Shown piece after piece: positions 31,215 through 43,844 of a stretch of DNA of 64,000 nt. The stretch's first letter is position 1; each line of letters opens with the position of its first letter. The notes beneath the pieces were generated by a model. That model searched no databases and was not told where the DNA came from. It saw only the letters and a list, made by a program, of their open reading frames with translations. A program made the translations under genes and the position numbers. Source of the stretch: Citrus sinensis (Eukaryota > Streptophyta > Magnoliopsida > Sapindales > Rutaceae); contig NC_068564.1 of the NCBI RefSeq assembly GCF_022201045.2, positions 32,145,001-32,209,000 on the forward strand, in the 5' to 3' direction.

Positions 31215-31500
31215 CACGAACTATAGATAGGAGAATTGAAAGAGGTGATTATTTCACTTGGGATGGAAGAGAATGATAAAGAAAAAGCTGAGAGAATGAT
31301 TAAGGTAGCTCTTTCGTGTGTTCAGGATAAGCCTGAAATAAGGCCGTTGACGAGTGTTGTGGTGAATGTTGGAAGGTGGAATAGAAATTCCTGCTCCTTC
31401 CTATTCCCTTTTTAAGCACCTTTTGATTGGATCCTCTGGCACTCATGATTTACAAGCTGCTTCTGCAACTTGGATTGGAAGCACTTTCTGATTTAAGTGC
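31215..31500 (+). pseudogene. LRK10-like receptor kinase fragment 3 (C-terminus only)
   Basis: Reads as GELKEVIISLGMEENDKEKA, then ERMIKVALSCVQDKPEIRP, then a frameshift near the end of the kinase domain. The tail, with tttacaagctgcttctgcaa, closely matches the tail of pseudogene 2 (about 28890-28910). It is a third partial copy of the same family and has no upstream kinase core, possibly because the repeat at 30501-31140 or a deletion removed it. Confidence 0.75.
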
Positions 31501-32270
31501 TTCCAAGGTTTCAGGGTTTTCCTTCATCTGTGAAGAGAAATTATGAGATTGAAATGGCTTCCAAATAAATAAATAGGCTAAAGATGATTTCCTCGCTTAG
31601 TCAAGGTGGATTAGGGGTGTGTATATATATAAAGTCTAAAGAGCCTCATTTCTGACTTTGAATATGTATTAATGTTTGTATTTCTCTTTTTGGGCTGCAT
31701 GATGTATGAAAACAAGCAAAGAAAATGTAACTTTTCACATCAATGCCTTTACAATTAAGAAGCAATGAATGGGCATATGGAGGAGCTTACCTTATACTCC
31801 AAACAAATATAGAAAGAGTATTGATTTCATTACTCATCATTAAAGAGTTCGAAGTTGACATATCCAACTCAACCAAATGAGTGCATATTGTACATAATTT
31901 TTCTTATGCATGGTATGGATATCCCAAGAGTACACAATTTAGATGGCAACAACTTATAAGCAATTACACAGTGCTGGAATCACTAATTCCTTTTTAACAT
32001 TTCTTGTGGCTTTTCAACCTCCTAAATACGTGTTACAAAACTGAATTCTGATAATTTGACTAGCTTTATTTCAATATCTCGTACATTACAACCAATGATT
32101 GTTCTCATATGTGCGCGTAGGCTTGAAAAATTTAAAGAAAAACTAATATAAGGATATCGATACATACATGATAATAGTTTATTGAAATGATGATAATACT
32201 TTGTAACCTCTTTGAAAGAAGTGGTAAAAACCGAAGACAGCAAGAAAAAAAGAATACTGGTATATACACC
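31501..32270. other. Intergenic, 3' of the WEB gene
   Basis: No gene; AT-rich. It probably includes the WEB gene 3' UTR (minus strand). Confidence 0.45.
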
Positions 32271-33049
32271 TCAAATAAGAGAATCGGCTTCTTGACCACT
32301 TTTCTTGGAGGAGAAGAGCCATCCTATTAGAGGGATCAGTGTCTTGATCTTCCTAATCTTCTTGGTAAACGGCTTTCCCTCTGCCATTTTCTCTTTGCTT
32401 ACGACCACTTCTTCAGCTAGCAGCTTTGAAGGAGGACTTGCAAATTTTACGTATCTTTTCCCCTTGTCCATTTTGCATGCAATTTCAACAAACTTAAGCT
32501 CTTCAATCTCAGGATCATTAACAGGCTGCTTCCCGTAAGCTTTGGCCACCAGCAGTTGTTTCATCTCTTTCTTTGTTTCTTCAAGTTCTTTTTTGAGATT
32601 TTGTATGCACTTTGACATCAAGTTGATTTCTTCTCTTGCTCTTTTGAGGCTTTGCTTTGTCTGTTCAAGCTCTTGTGTTAAGGCTCCGGTTGTGGATTGT
32701 GAATTTTCATTCTTACTTGCTGCTGCTTCTGCTTGCATCTATCAATCATGCAATGCATCCACAATTATATAATTATATTTAACAAGTGGATTTCCGGATG
32801 CATATGATAGCAGTATATAAACGATATAATTAATAGAATGCATGCGTTGCATCCCTCAAATAAATACACACGCACAAGCACAAGAAGGGAGGGGAAATAA
32901 GAGACCTCTTTGAGCCTGTGGCCATATATTTCTCCAACCAAGACTCTTTCACCAAACAACATCACAGCTTCTTTAACCGATCTGAAAGGCTGCCGTGTGT
33001 CAATCTCCGCTCGTCCGACGACCAACATTCCACCTTCTTCTTTCTCCAT
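32271..33049 (-). CDS. WEB-family coiled-coil protein
   Basis: Two exons, 32906-33049 and 32271-32738, give 203 residues. The start MEKEEGG followed by [20 protein letters not shown] is diagnostic of the short WEB (WEAK CHLOROPLAST MOVEMENT UNDER BLUE LIGHT, DUF827) family such as At3g51220 and At1g75720. Residues about 62-115 ([20 protein letters not shown] and on) form a coiled coil. The C-terminal half is basic and ends with a hydrophobic patch ([11 protein letters not shown]). Long WEB1/PMI2 proteins help chloroplast photorelocation; the role of short members is not established. The donor GTCTCT is a weak but acceptable site. It faces WDR75 head to head across 1.1 kb. Confidence 0.88.
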
Positions 33050-34134
33050 GCTAGCTTAATTAGCTTTAGGCCTAAAGCCCTTGTAGATATTAATAAAAAT
33101 TAGTCACCAACTCTGTCAAGAGAATATGAAGAAAGAGCTATAAACTAATCAAATAATCGATATTGGCCCGGATAAATGCAAATGGAGACTATGTTTAACT
33201 TCTAATACAAGTTTCAAATGTGAGTTAGATATAAAAGAACCGGCCGACGGTACATTATAACTTATTTTATGGAGGTGGAGTGATATAATTTGCTTACTTA
33301 AAGGAATATTTAGTAATTATTATACAGTAAATAAAATCATGGGTTGCCGGTTTGCTTTTTTGTTTCGTCGCGTCCACTTCACTGGAATTTTGTTAATTAA
33401 CTAAAAGTTGGCCATATCGTTAGACCATCTTTTCTTGATTTGTCAACTTCTGTGTCCACTGACTATACATGACATTGAATTGAAATCTTTTTGCTTTCGG
33501 TTTGATTAAGACTTTGCTCCTTCAGAATGGGCCTAATGGAGTTATTGTACGCATCTAATTAAACGGGCCACACAATTGGAGCCCATGCCTACATCCTATT
33601 GAGTTTGAATCATTTACCAGCTCATTTACTAGCGCCGTAAGCACGATGTTGATCATGACAGACAGAACAAACTGAAAAAATAATAATAATAATAATGTAC
33701 ATGCTCTCCATTGGAGGTCTAAATGTTCAATAAGACAAACTTTTACTTGATGAAAATAATATAGATTTGGTCATATTGAGAATACTTAAAAAGTTAAGTC
33801 AGCACATAAAAAAATGTAAAAGTTTAGGGATCTAGATGATAAATACTCCAAAATTATCCTACATGCGAGACGACGCCGTTGAACTCGTTGAATTTCTTCC
33901 CTCTTCTCTCCAAGGAAAACCCTATTTGTTGTCAGCTCTAAAACCCTAGTAGTAGTCCCGTTCCGAGCTTCGAGCCATCAAAGTATCCAAAACAAATTTA
34001 TAATCTCTAAATTAAAAGCAATTAAAATACATATTCTAATTGAAAGAAAACCTAGAAGCCGGAGTTTCATCTTTGCAGTCGCTCGAAGCTCAGGCCTTTG
34101 CAGAACCGCTGAGTATCCGGCGGTCAATTCTAAA
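33050..34134. promoter_or_regulatory. Divergent upstream region between the WEB gene and WDR75
   Basis: 1.1 kb without coding sequence, between two genes transcribed outwards. A clear AT-rich centre and an ATA/AAT repeat near 33680 are visible; the WDR75 leader is near 33880-34134. No individual site is called. Confidence 0.4.
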
Positions 34135-37100
34135 ATGATTAGAGGAGGCAGAAGCTACGTGTCGTCACCTCCCGCATTCTCCAACGACGTCAAGCGACTT
34201 CTCGTCTGCACTAGCAATACCGTCTCTATCTTCAGCACATCCACCGGCTTACAAGTACTTTAATTTCGTTATTTGTTGATATAATTGTTTTCAAGGACTA
34301 GTTCTTATTGTAAATTTTTATTTTTGGGGTTAGATTTCGTCACTAGAGGGTCACAAGGCGCCTGTGACGACGGTGATAGTGGTACCGGCGTCGACTCCTG
34401 CGACTAAGATACTTTCTTATTGTTGGACTGCTTCGCTCGATGGGACGATTAAATATTGGGATTTTTCGGTGCCAGAGTTGTTGAAGACCATTGATGTTAA
34501 ATTTTCGATTTTCTCTATGGTAAGCGGGGAGGGGGGATTTGGCAGTCTATTGAATTGTCAAATTTTTTGTTTGAAGTAACAAAATCTGCTTTTTCGAGAA
34601 GCACTCGATAGCCCCGGTTTTTTTTTTTTCCATCTAGAAACTGCTTTGGAGTGCTTTTGCTGAAAATATTTTCTATGAAATTATTCTATAAAGCATCCCT
34701 AATGTTATTTCAAGTGAGTGCTGATTATTGTTATTGTTTTGATTATCAGGTGATTCCGTCTTTATTACGCCAACCAGCTCAGAGCGACGAGAAGCCACCT
34801 AAACTTTTTGCTTATTTGTCTGTTGAAGATACAAGGGAAACAACAAAATCCCATAAAAAGGAGCCCAGGCCCAATACTATGAACGGACGAATCTGCAAGT
34901 GTAACTTGACCGAGTCTCGTCTTGCTGGTGGAGTAACTTTGGCTGAGGTGCAAATTGTTGTTGAAAGTTCTTTATAATATTCTTGTTCATGAGTTATAGT
35001 TATTACAACACTACTAGATATGTGGTTAGATCTGTTTATATTATATGGGCTAATTTGTTATCACAAAATAACTCTACTTGCATTAGTGTTCCTTCATTAG
35101 GGGTGCCTAACTTCAACTTCCAGATATTTCCCTTGGTGTTAGTTAAAGTTTGTAAAAGAGATTAAGCAATAATAAACTTGGGAAGTTGACGTGAATATTA
35201 ACTGTGTCGATAATATAATAGTGTTGATGGAATTTTTATTTTCAGAAAGGAAAAATATATTGTTTGAAAGGTCATGGTGGTCCAGATGAGATGAAATTTG
35301 CTGAAACCTTGTGAAGAAGGAATTGCCAACCTTAACTGACCTACTATTATGAATGTTAGTTGAAGTGATTGCTAGTGGTATTTTGTATGTACATATTATG
35401 CAAACTTTTTCCAAGAGTTAGAGTTGATATGTTTTCATCCTTCTACGGCAGATGAAAGAACCTCAGGTCATAACCATTAGTTCATCAGGAAAATATTTTG
35501 GCATCCGGAAACAGCGCAAGCTTTTAATATGGAAGGTTCCTGATGTAGAAGCCGAGCGTGTGGTGATGAGGAAGATAACCCTACATCATACAAAGAAGTT
35601 GACAGTCCTTGCCTTCCATCCAACTCAAAGAATTGTAGCCGCAGGTGATGTGACAGGAAGAATTTTAATCTGGAGAGGATTTGGTGATAGAACATTTGCT
35701 ACAAATGACAAAAAAATGAATTTAAATTTGATGAATAATGAGGAAGAAAGGCCTGGGGTGAGGGACAATGATGATGCAGATTTATGCACTACATGGCATT
35801 GGCACCCTTCTGAAGTCAGTGTTCTCATTTTTTCTTCTGATGGAGCATATTTGTATTCAGGTAAAAGAAACAGTTACTATTAAAACATAAAGCTTATCTT
35901 TTTGAGATGAAGTTGGCCTTGCCTTCTGTGCAGCGTAATTGCATAATATGCTAGCTCAACAGTAATTGTGTAGACCAGCGTATATATTAGATAGTTGCAA
36001 AACTAATATATATTATATATGTTGCAAAACAAAAAGGTTCATTTATTTGTGTTTCAAGTATTTTTCCTTTTTTTATGACTCTCAAGTTCTGTTAGCATTT
36101 AGGTGGAAAGGAAGGAGTTCTTGTGGTCTGGCAGCTTGACACAGGGAAGAAGAAATTTTTGCCTCGAATTGGGTCTCCACTTCTATATTTTACAGAATCT
36201 CCAGATCCTTCTCTGTCCTCTGTAAGTAGCATTTGTGTGCAAGAACTTGAAAATGTGTTTCATTCATTTTTCTCTGTTGTACAGAACCTAAAATTTATCA
36301 AATTTTTACTAACATAAGGTTCTTCAGATATCATGTGCAGATAATCAGGTTCATCTGCTAAAGATGCCTTCAATGGAGAGACTAAGGTCCATTTCAGGGA
36401 TTAAGGTTTGTTCTGAGCTTGTTGAAGATATGCTTGAAAAAATATCTCTTTAGTTTTAACATCTTGAGATGATTTAAAATTATGTTGGTTTAGGCTGATT
36501 CATAATGAAATTTTTGACATCCTCGTGGCTCATGCACAACAACGTGCTGAAAGCACATTGTTGACTGCCAGCCTTGGCCTGTGAGGCATATGTTTGATGA
36601 GAATTTCTACCAAATATCTTTTTGCTTGAGTTGATCTGTGACTGCCTGCCGATGAGTCAAGCCTTATAACAACTTTCTAGGAGTATTACCGGTTCAGTCT
36701 CAGCAGTGATTCATGAACTCCGTACATATAGTAATGTTTTGTTTATGCTACGTTCTAAAACATATTATATGTAGTTATGCTGTGAAAATGCAACTTTCAT
36801 TTTTCTACAGCTTTCAATGCTTTCCGCTTGTGCTTTTCTTGCAATGTGTATTCATGTTTTATTTTTCTGTTTGACATAGAAAATAAAACCTCTTGCTTTC
36901 TAAACAATTATATTCTGCATTTTTCAGCTTCCTTGTCCATTGCCTGAGGAGTATAAAGGCTTATGTCGTGACATTGCCTTCAATCATGATGGTGGGTTGG
37001 TTGCCTTGCGGGCAGAGAATTATTGCATCCAGTTTTACAGTCTGCTTGATGATCGTGGGATTTCTGAGGTGGGCATTTGAAGTTGTTACTTGATATGTAA

Positions 37101-38460
37101 TTTAATAATTTCACAACGACATCCTGTACTTTATGCTTTGGGGGCTTTTGTCCAATATTTAATATGTTTATAGTTAAGAAAACTATTCATGGTGCTTGTT
37201 TTGGGGATGGCTTCTCTGCTTTGGTTATTGGTATGGATATTTTCATTTGCTAGTAATTGGGAATAGGTTGATTTTTCCTGGGGTTTTGTTTTTAACTTTT
37301 ATGCAATCAAATGCATTGTGGAACCATCTTGATTACAGCATTTAGCATTCACAAAAATATACTTAATTAGGACTTAAATTTACCATACATAATGATTCTG
37401 TCTATCAAATGCTAGTTAGTGAAGCTTCTGGATGTCCCATTTCAGGTTCAAGTTTGTGAGAGAAACCATCAACCTGGAGATGATGTCACGGTAGTTCATT
37501 TTTAATCTTATTGTTATTGTATTTATTTGTATCTTATAACATTCAATTACTGAAATATTATCAAATAAACTATAGTTGATTTCTTCATGATGTTTACAGG
37601 TAGTAGTAACTTTAGTTGCTCTCTCCCAAGATGGTTCTTTGATGAGTACCGTAGATATAAAGCTTGCTGAGGAGGGCATAGGAAGCCTTGTTTGTCTTAA
37701 ATTCTGGGTATCTGAGACTCAAAATAAAGAATTCACGCTGTCTACAATTGTTTACGAACCTCACAGGTGTGGCCCTTGCTTAATTACTGAGGAACTCAAT
37801 GAGAAATATTTGAAATGTTCTGTAGGTAGTTATAGCATGTTTTTTAACCTTTGTGTCTGGCAGCGATGATTAATCTAATTTGTTGTTGTATAGGGATGCA
37901 GGCATTTCTGCAGTTGCTTTTCATCCTAATCGTCGTGCAGCTGTTAGCTCTTCTTATGGTGGGGACTTCAAGGTGATCTTGGTGGCTGGAATTTTAGTCT
38001 TGAGTTCCTTATTTTCTCAGATAGTTTACTCAGTTATTTTTCTGATGTGTCAGGTTTGGATTTGCAATGATGAATTGCAGCAGAAAGATCTCCAGAGTTC
38101 TGGCTGGAGTTGCCATGCTGTTGGCTCATATAAGTATGATTTTGCTTTATTTTCTTTTGCAGTGGTTGTTGGTATACTTTCCTTGTCAGAAAATTGATTT
38201 TCAACATTAGGTAATGATACAGGTACAAAATTTTTGTACAAACTGATGTGGCATAGCATAATTGGCTGAATTTTATTCACATTATTTATTAATATTATTT
38301 TATATTTTAATTCAATCAATCATGTTATGCCGCGTTAGTTTGCACCAAAAAAAATTGTAAATAGTCTGCTAAGAGACAGACAATATGGTACTTAAAAATA
38401 ACCAGAAAAAATGAATTTAAAAATAAAAGTAGAAGGAAAACATTTCTATGTATGAATTGC

Positions 38461-38491
<31 letters not shown>

Positions 38492-41053
38492 GTACCCTTC
38501 AAATTGGCTTGAGAATGTCATCTTTCTTAGTATCTTTTGTGGTAAGTTGAGAATTATGGTCATTTTGAATTGTGCTAAGATTTTTTCCCTTCAATTTTGA
38601 TGAAATGCTCCTACGGAACCTGCTTGAATTGTGCTAAAATTTAACATGAAAAAGGGAGCTCTTCAAAATGGAATACCACAATATTAACATGTTTATCTAA
38701 ATTTTATTTTGCATGATGCCTGTAACTTGGGGATTGACACTTGCGGCTTTTGGTCATTCTGATTAATTTAATTTCACCTTGTAGAAAAAAGGCGATGACA
38801 GCAGCCGCATTTTCTGCCGATGGTTCTGTTCTCGCTGTTGCAGCAGAAACTGTAATTACATTATGGGACCCTGATAGGAATGTTCTTGTTGCTGTAATTG
38901 GAGAGACTCTCATGGTGATTTTTTAAATCGAGCCCATCTCTTTTCCTTTTCTAATTTTTTAATTACTTCATAGCCTACCCTACCCCTTTCTGAAGCATAA
39001 ACACAAGTTTATTACCCTGGTCAAAGTCGGAATGAAGAGAATTCGGTTTGTAGACATCTAGTTCTATTGCAAGAGATCTAACTAGGTTAACCCCTTGGAG
39101 ACAAAGTGGGTTGATGGAGTCATGCTAGTAGTCGGATGCTGAAAATTTAATAACAGCAGGTTGCTTCTGATTTCCTTATCTGGTTCTATGGAACTGTGTG
39201 ATGGAGCACGACCTAAATATTGTGCACAAAACTATTAAGTGAGATTAAAAATAAAGGAATACAAAAATTACAACTTCAAAGTGCATAAACTAATAGCTTC
39301 TAAGTTAATAGCACAAAGGGACTATGGAATAAGAACCACTTGAGTACCTGCATATTAGGTAACATAATGTGGCTTTCCACCATGGCTACTGCAATAATGA
39401 ATGAATTGTTTTTTTTTCCTTTTTCTTCTCTTTCTTATTTGCATTGTTAATTTCATAACTTGACTATTTTATTCAATCTTACAGCCAATTATGAACATGT
39501 CATTTGTTGGAAGTTCAGAGTATCTTGTGGCTACATCTTGGGGTTCAAAACCACAACTCTCTGTTTGGAATATGTCAAAACTGTCTATATCTTGGTCATA
39601 CTTGCTTCATGTAGAAGGTGAAACCGCTCATCCCCCCCTTTCTCTCCAATCTTGTGGGTGTTGTTATGGTGCTGTTCTTAATATTATCGATTAAAAATAG
39701 AGATCCATATACTAGATTAAAAGTGTGTTTGACTGTATTCTTAAATGAAAATTCCTTCCTTTTGCTCGTAGACCATTCTTAAGTGTCATGGTTCAAATTT
39801 GATGCTATGCTTTCAAGGTATTTGACTTAGTGTTATGTAAAATATTGTGCAGCTGTAGCCTGTGCAGTAGATATGTCATCTTTTGCAGCCCTTGCGCTTC
39901 TTCCTGAATCGTCTAATTGCAAGGAGGCCAACGGAACAACATTTCAAGGAAGAGATGGGGTAATCTTACTTTTCAATGCAGTGGATCCTGTTCCAGTGGC
40001 AAGCTGGTCTGCCAGGAAGGTATGACACGTCTCTAGCCCCTGATATTTTTGGAATCAACTAAAGTCAATTTCTCCTTCTAATAAAATTGATCATATATCA
40101 TTTAACATAAACGATTGCATTGCATTTTAATGTTTTATTTTCCTGATAGTCTTTTGTGAGATGTACTGAGTGTATCTTTAAAGTGTACCAATATATTGAT
40201 AAGTTAATTGGCGACAAATGCATGATGGAAATGAATATGAAGAAGAGAAGAATGAGCAAACTTGTGATGTTCTCTATAATCATTTAAGCAAGCAGCCATA
40301 TGTGGCTCTTTTATGCAAGCCGAGTGGAGTTTAATATCCTGCAATAAAATTGTAAAGTTCCAGATGAGCCTCTTCCATTCTTGTATATTTGCTTAAAGCA
40401 AAAAAAAAAAAACCTGATTAATAGATGAAGAAAATAACATGTGCAGAAGTGTGGATGCACAGATAACTCATGATTATGTTGACCTAAGCGGAATGATGTT
40501 TTAATCTTTTCATTTACTCTTTTATTACAGGCCAAGGGAGGGGCCCTTGCTTTTCTTAAAGCTAACCCATCATTTACATACGAGAATATCTCAGATGGAA
40601 AAGCACCTCAAACATTGCTTGCATACGTAAATGGGGATCATGAGTATGTCCTCTTTGACCCATATGGCAAAGAAGTACATGAGCTTAGCAAAATCCACTG
40701 GGGGGATCGTCTGACACATGAAGAAAAAGGTACGTCTTTCTGTTGTACTTTATTTTACACGTAATAAACTTTAAGCTCCTTGAATTGGTCTTTGTTCTCT
40801 TCCCTTTTCTGTTTCTTATGTTTTTATTTCTTTTATTTTCGTAACAGGGCAATTTGGCTACGCATCTATTTACGGTGAACTACCAGAGTTTAAGCTGAAG
40901 AGAAACCAGGACTTATGGGCCCCATCTGTCCCATCTGAGAAACCTTGGGAGACCATATTCAGTGGATCATCTCATAACCTTCCTCCTCTAACCAAATTGT
41001 GTTCGGCATTTTTGGAGTCATTGTTGGAGAAGAGGACTGCTGCTCTGGAGTGA
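34135..41053 (+). CDS. WDR75: WD repeat protein 75 / Utp17 homologue (small-subunit processome)
   Basis: Sixteen exons: 34135-34254, 34334-34519, 34750-34947, 35452-35860, 36103-36221, 36328-36405, 36928-37068, 37446-37490, 37600-37766, 37894-37972, 38054-38133, 38785-38914, 39485-39617, 39853-40019, 40531-40729 and 40848-41053. They keep phase throughout and give 818 residues, against about 830 for human WDR75. WD motifs include SLEGHKAPVTTVIVV, WTASLDGTIKYWDF, VLAFHPTQRIVAAGDVTGRI, ISAVAFHPNRRAAVSSSYGG and TAAAFSADGSVLAVAAETVI. The family folds as two seven-bladed propellers, belongs to the t-UTP subcomplex in the nucleolus, and couples rRNA transcription with pre-18S processing. Intron 12 contains a T-G homopolymer tract at 38461-38490. 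This seems the orthologue of the WD40 gene next to LKP2 in Arabidopsis. Confidence 0.94.
38461..38490 (+). repeat. T-run followed by about 21 G in a WDR75 intron
   Basis: At least 9 T then 21 consecutive G, the same layout as the tract at 22073-22105; a candidate G-quadruplex on the sense strand. Confidence 0.85.
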
Positions 41054-43123
41054 GAATTAAACACAAATGTTCTTTATGCTAATCCTGCGTGACGCGCCAG
41101 GAGACCCACTATTCATTCAACACATGTAAGAAGACAAAGAAGCTGCATGGTTTGATTGCAACCACCGAGTTATCAGGCCCTAAAAGGGAAAAACTAGATG
41201 CATTTGATCTCAAATTGGCGATTTTGAGATGGCAGCTGTATTCAAATCAAAGAGAGCCTGCATTATGGCTTCTGAAATTTTGGTAGGGATCATTTTCTTC
41301 CACTTACAATGTTCAGGAGGTAGGTCTATTCGCTAAGGAAAAATTTTGTATTTACGCTTTAGTATCTTGCAATAGTATGTGCGAAAAAGCTTTGTACCAA
41401 CTCTTGAAACTTATTGACAAAGTTGCTTCTGAAGGGGACGTAGATTCATCTTTGTATTGGATACTTTCTGAATTACATTGAATTTTTTGTAAAGCAGGCT
41501 CAAAGTGCGTTGCCTTGCACAAGAGCCATGCATGTCTCAACTCCCATAGAGAATTGAAATATTGTTCTAAGGGCACCAATCCGCAAGTTGACCCGACCTA
41601 GGCCCTAGAGCTCTATTTCTATGCAAAAACCATTCCATTCAACTGATGATTATTAGCTTGCTTCGCACTCTCATGTTATAATCCAAAAACAGACTTTTGC
41701 ATAAACAAAACGAAACCTTGCTAGTTGTCCAGAAAGAGGTAGATTTATTGAAAACCAAACACAACAACAGTCCTGATAGTATGCTGCTGTGCGTGCATGA
41801 TAAACTATTACTTTGCAATCGAATCTGTTGCATTCAACTTTAAAAAAAAAACCATTAACATTTTGTGGTCAAAGAGAGAGTGGTTTACCCTGCATTATAT
41901 TAACCGCCCATCTGCTGCAGCCCTGTTGTATTTGCCCAAATGCATGCCTGTTCAAATATTATCAATTCTATCTCCTAGCGTGATTAGCTTAAATTAGGTT
42001 TATTTTATATTTAATATCACCACAGGAAGAGGATAGCCTTTCTGTTCTTATTATGAAAGTCAACACTTCCCCCTCTTGTACGTGTACTTCTTGTTTGTTG
42101 CCTAGTGGTCCTGAAGAGAATTATATTTAGATCTCATTTTAGCACGAGAGTTCGTAGGTCAGAAGTTTTGACTTCGATATCAGACGAGATAAAATATTAT
42201 CACCATTCCCATAACTGTTAGCTAAACTGCTCTAAGAGTATTAAAAAGACTTTTTTTATAAAAAAAAAGCCTTTAACCCTCTCATTTTACCCAAAATTAA
42301 ATTTATTGTTCTTCTAATTAAATCCACCATAAAAAGCTCTACTAACCAAGATATCCATTCTGAAACTTTTTAGAGTTTCACTGATAAATAAAGACTCAAC
42401 AATAATATTATTATTTAAAAAAAAAGGTCTCAATAGAGTGATGAAAATATATCTCTTAATAAATTTTTAGTAACTACTGGTTACCTGATTAAATTATTGC
42501 TCAGCTAGAAAGCTGTCCAAAATAGAATCTCAGTTCTTAAACCTAATATGCAATGGCGCTAAATTTCATTGGCATCTGCCTAAAACATAAGGGAGTCGGT
42601 AAGGAGCTACCTACCTCCAATTCATGCTTCTGCAAGTGCTCTGCTTCTAAAACATTCCATGATTTTTTTTCTTATTAAAAATTCCAATTTTTTTTTTAAA
42701 TTTAAAAAAAAAAAGCTTTAGATTATGCAAACATCTTTAATTTATTCCAATCAACTTACGAAAACCCAAATTTCCTAAAACATAGTGCAGTAGTTACAAA
42801 ACTTATCAGTACAATTAACTATTCTTAATTATGTAATCTTCTTCTTCTTCCTTTTTAAATTTTGTTTTTTAATATGCTAGGCCTTCTGGAAATGCCACGC
42901 CTTTGTCATTGTCGTTGCACTACCAGTTCCCTCAAAAAGTCTATTTTATAAGTTAAAACAAACTTCAACCCATTAATTAATTATAAAAGAAAGCACTTTT
43001 TAATTAATTATTAATACTTAAATAAATAGGATTTTATTTTTTTAAAAGTGTCTCATACTGTTCAACTAACACACATTATGTGACCCGATATAATACGTAG
43101 TTTTGTTCATCATTTTGAAGCAT

Positions 43124-43160
<37 letters not shown>

Positions 43161-43481
43161 CCGACCCACACTATAATTACGCAAAGGCAAGACTACCTGT
43201 TCATCAACGGCCACGTGTTATTTGCACAATGTAATGTATGTATAAATAAAAGTCATATTGCAGCATCACAATTTATGTTGTTGATAAATATAGTATAAAT
43301 ATAGAATCCTTGTCGAAGAACTTTGTCTTGGCTAATAATAATATAATAACAATTATAAAATAGGACAGTGAGTCTGTAAGTGTTACTCAATTTGAAATTT
43401 TGTATGATTGAACAATAGTTAAATATTGGTTTTTTGGATTAAAATAATGGAAAAAAAAAAACCAATTATCATCTTATCAAT
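41054..43481. other. Intergenic, 3' of WDR75
   Basis: No gene. WDR75 3' UTR probably occupies the first few hundred bases. The rest is AT-rich, with an (AT)16 microsatellite at 43126-43157 and A-runs. A weak SINE-like stretch near 42095-42275 was not accepted. Confidence 0.5.
43126..43157. repeat. (AT)16 microsatellite
   Basis: Uninterrupted alternating AT. Confidence 0.95.
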
Positions 43482-43844
43482 AAATGTGAAGCATAAGCCA
43501 CTTGGTTTTTGGCCCCGTGGTGAACCACTACTCTCAAAGTTAAGCAGAACTATGAGTGTAGTGGTTCGAGTCTCTATACGCTCAACCTCTTTTAATTAAG
43601 AAAAAAAATTAAGTGGAGTTAATTTGTAAGTCTTTCTCCCTTGCGAATTATAAGTAGAGCAGAGACATTCTCCTCTGTAAGGGTCATATGTCTAAACATG
43701 TACTTTATAGAATTAATGTAATAATATAAGTCTCAGCTATATATCTGATTATAAATATCAGTGCAATATTTGTTCTAATAACAGTTGTAAATATTTGTGT
43801 AATACAGTAATATAATGTGTAATCAATATTAAAAAAATGTGAAG
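43482..43844 (+). mobile_element. SINE-like element, copy 2 (complete head)
   Basis: A 10-bp direct repeat, aaatgtgaag, at 43482-43491 and 43835-43844 bounds 343 bp. The head holds aactatgagtgtagtggttc then gagtctc, which matches Pol III box B (GGTTCGAnTC), with a box A-like segment near 43508. The body (from ttgtaagtctttctccctt) is shared with 7450-7746. It ends in a short A-run. Together these features fit a tRNA-derived SINE. Confidence 0.75.

Noticed and set aside
35225-35310. Possible additional WDR75 exon after an AG at about 35245 (short frame ending before a GT)
   Set aside because: Joining exon 34750-34947 directly to 35452 keeps phase and reproduces the family sequence; adding this piece does not.
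42095-42275. SINE-like stretch (gcctagtggtc ... gacttcga ... A-run)
   Set aside because: Some resemblance to a Pol III head and an A-run, but no target duplication and no match to the other SINE bodies in the window.
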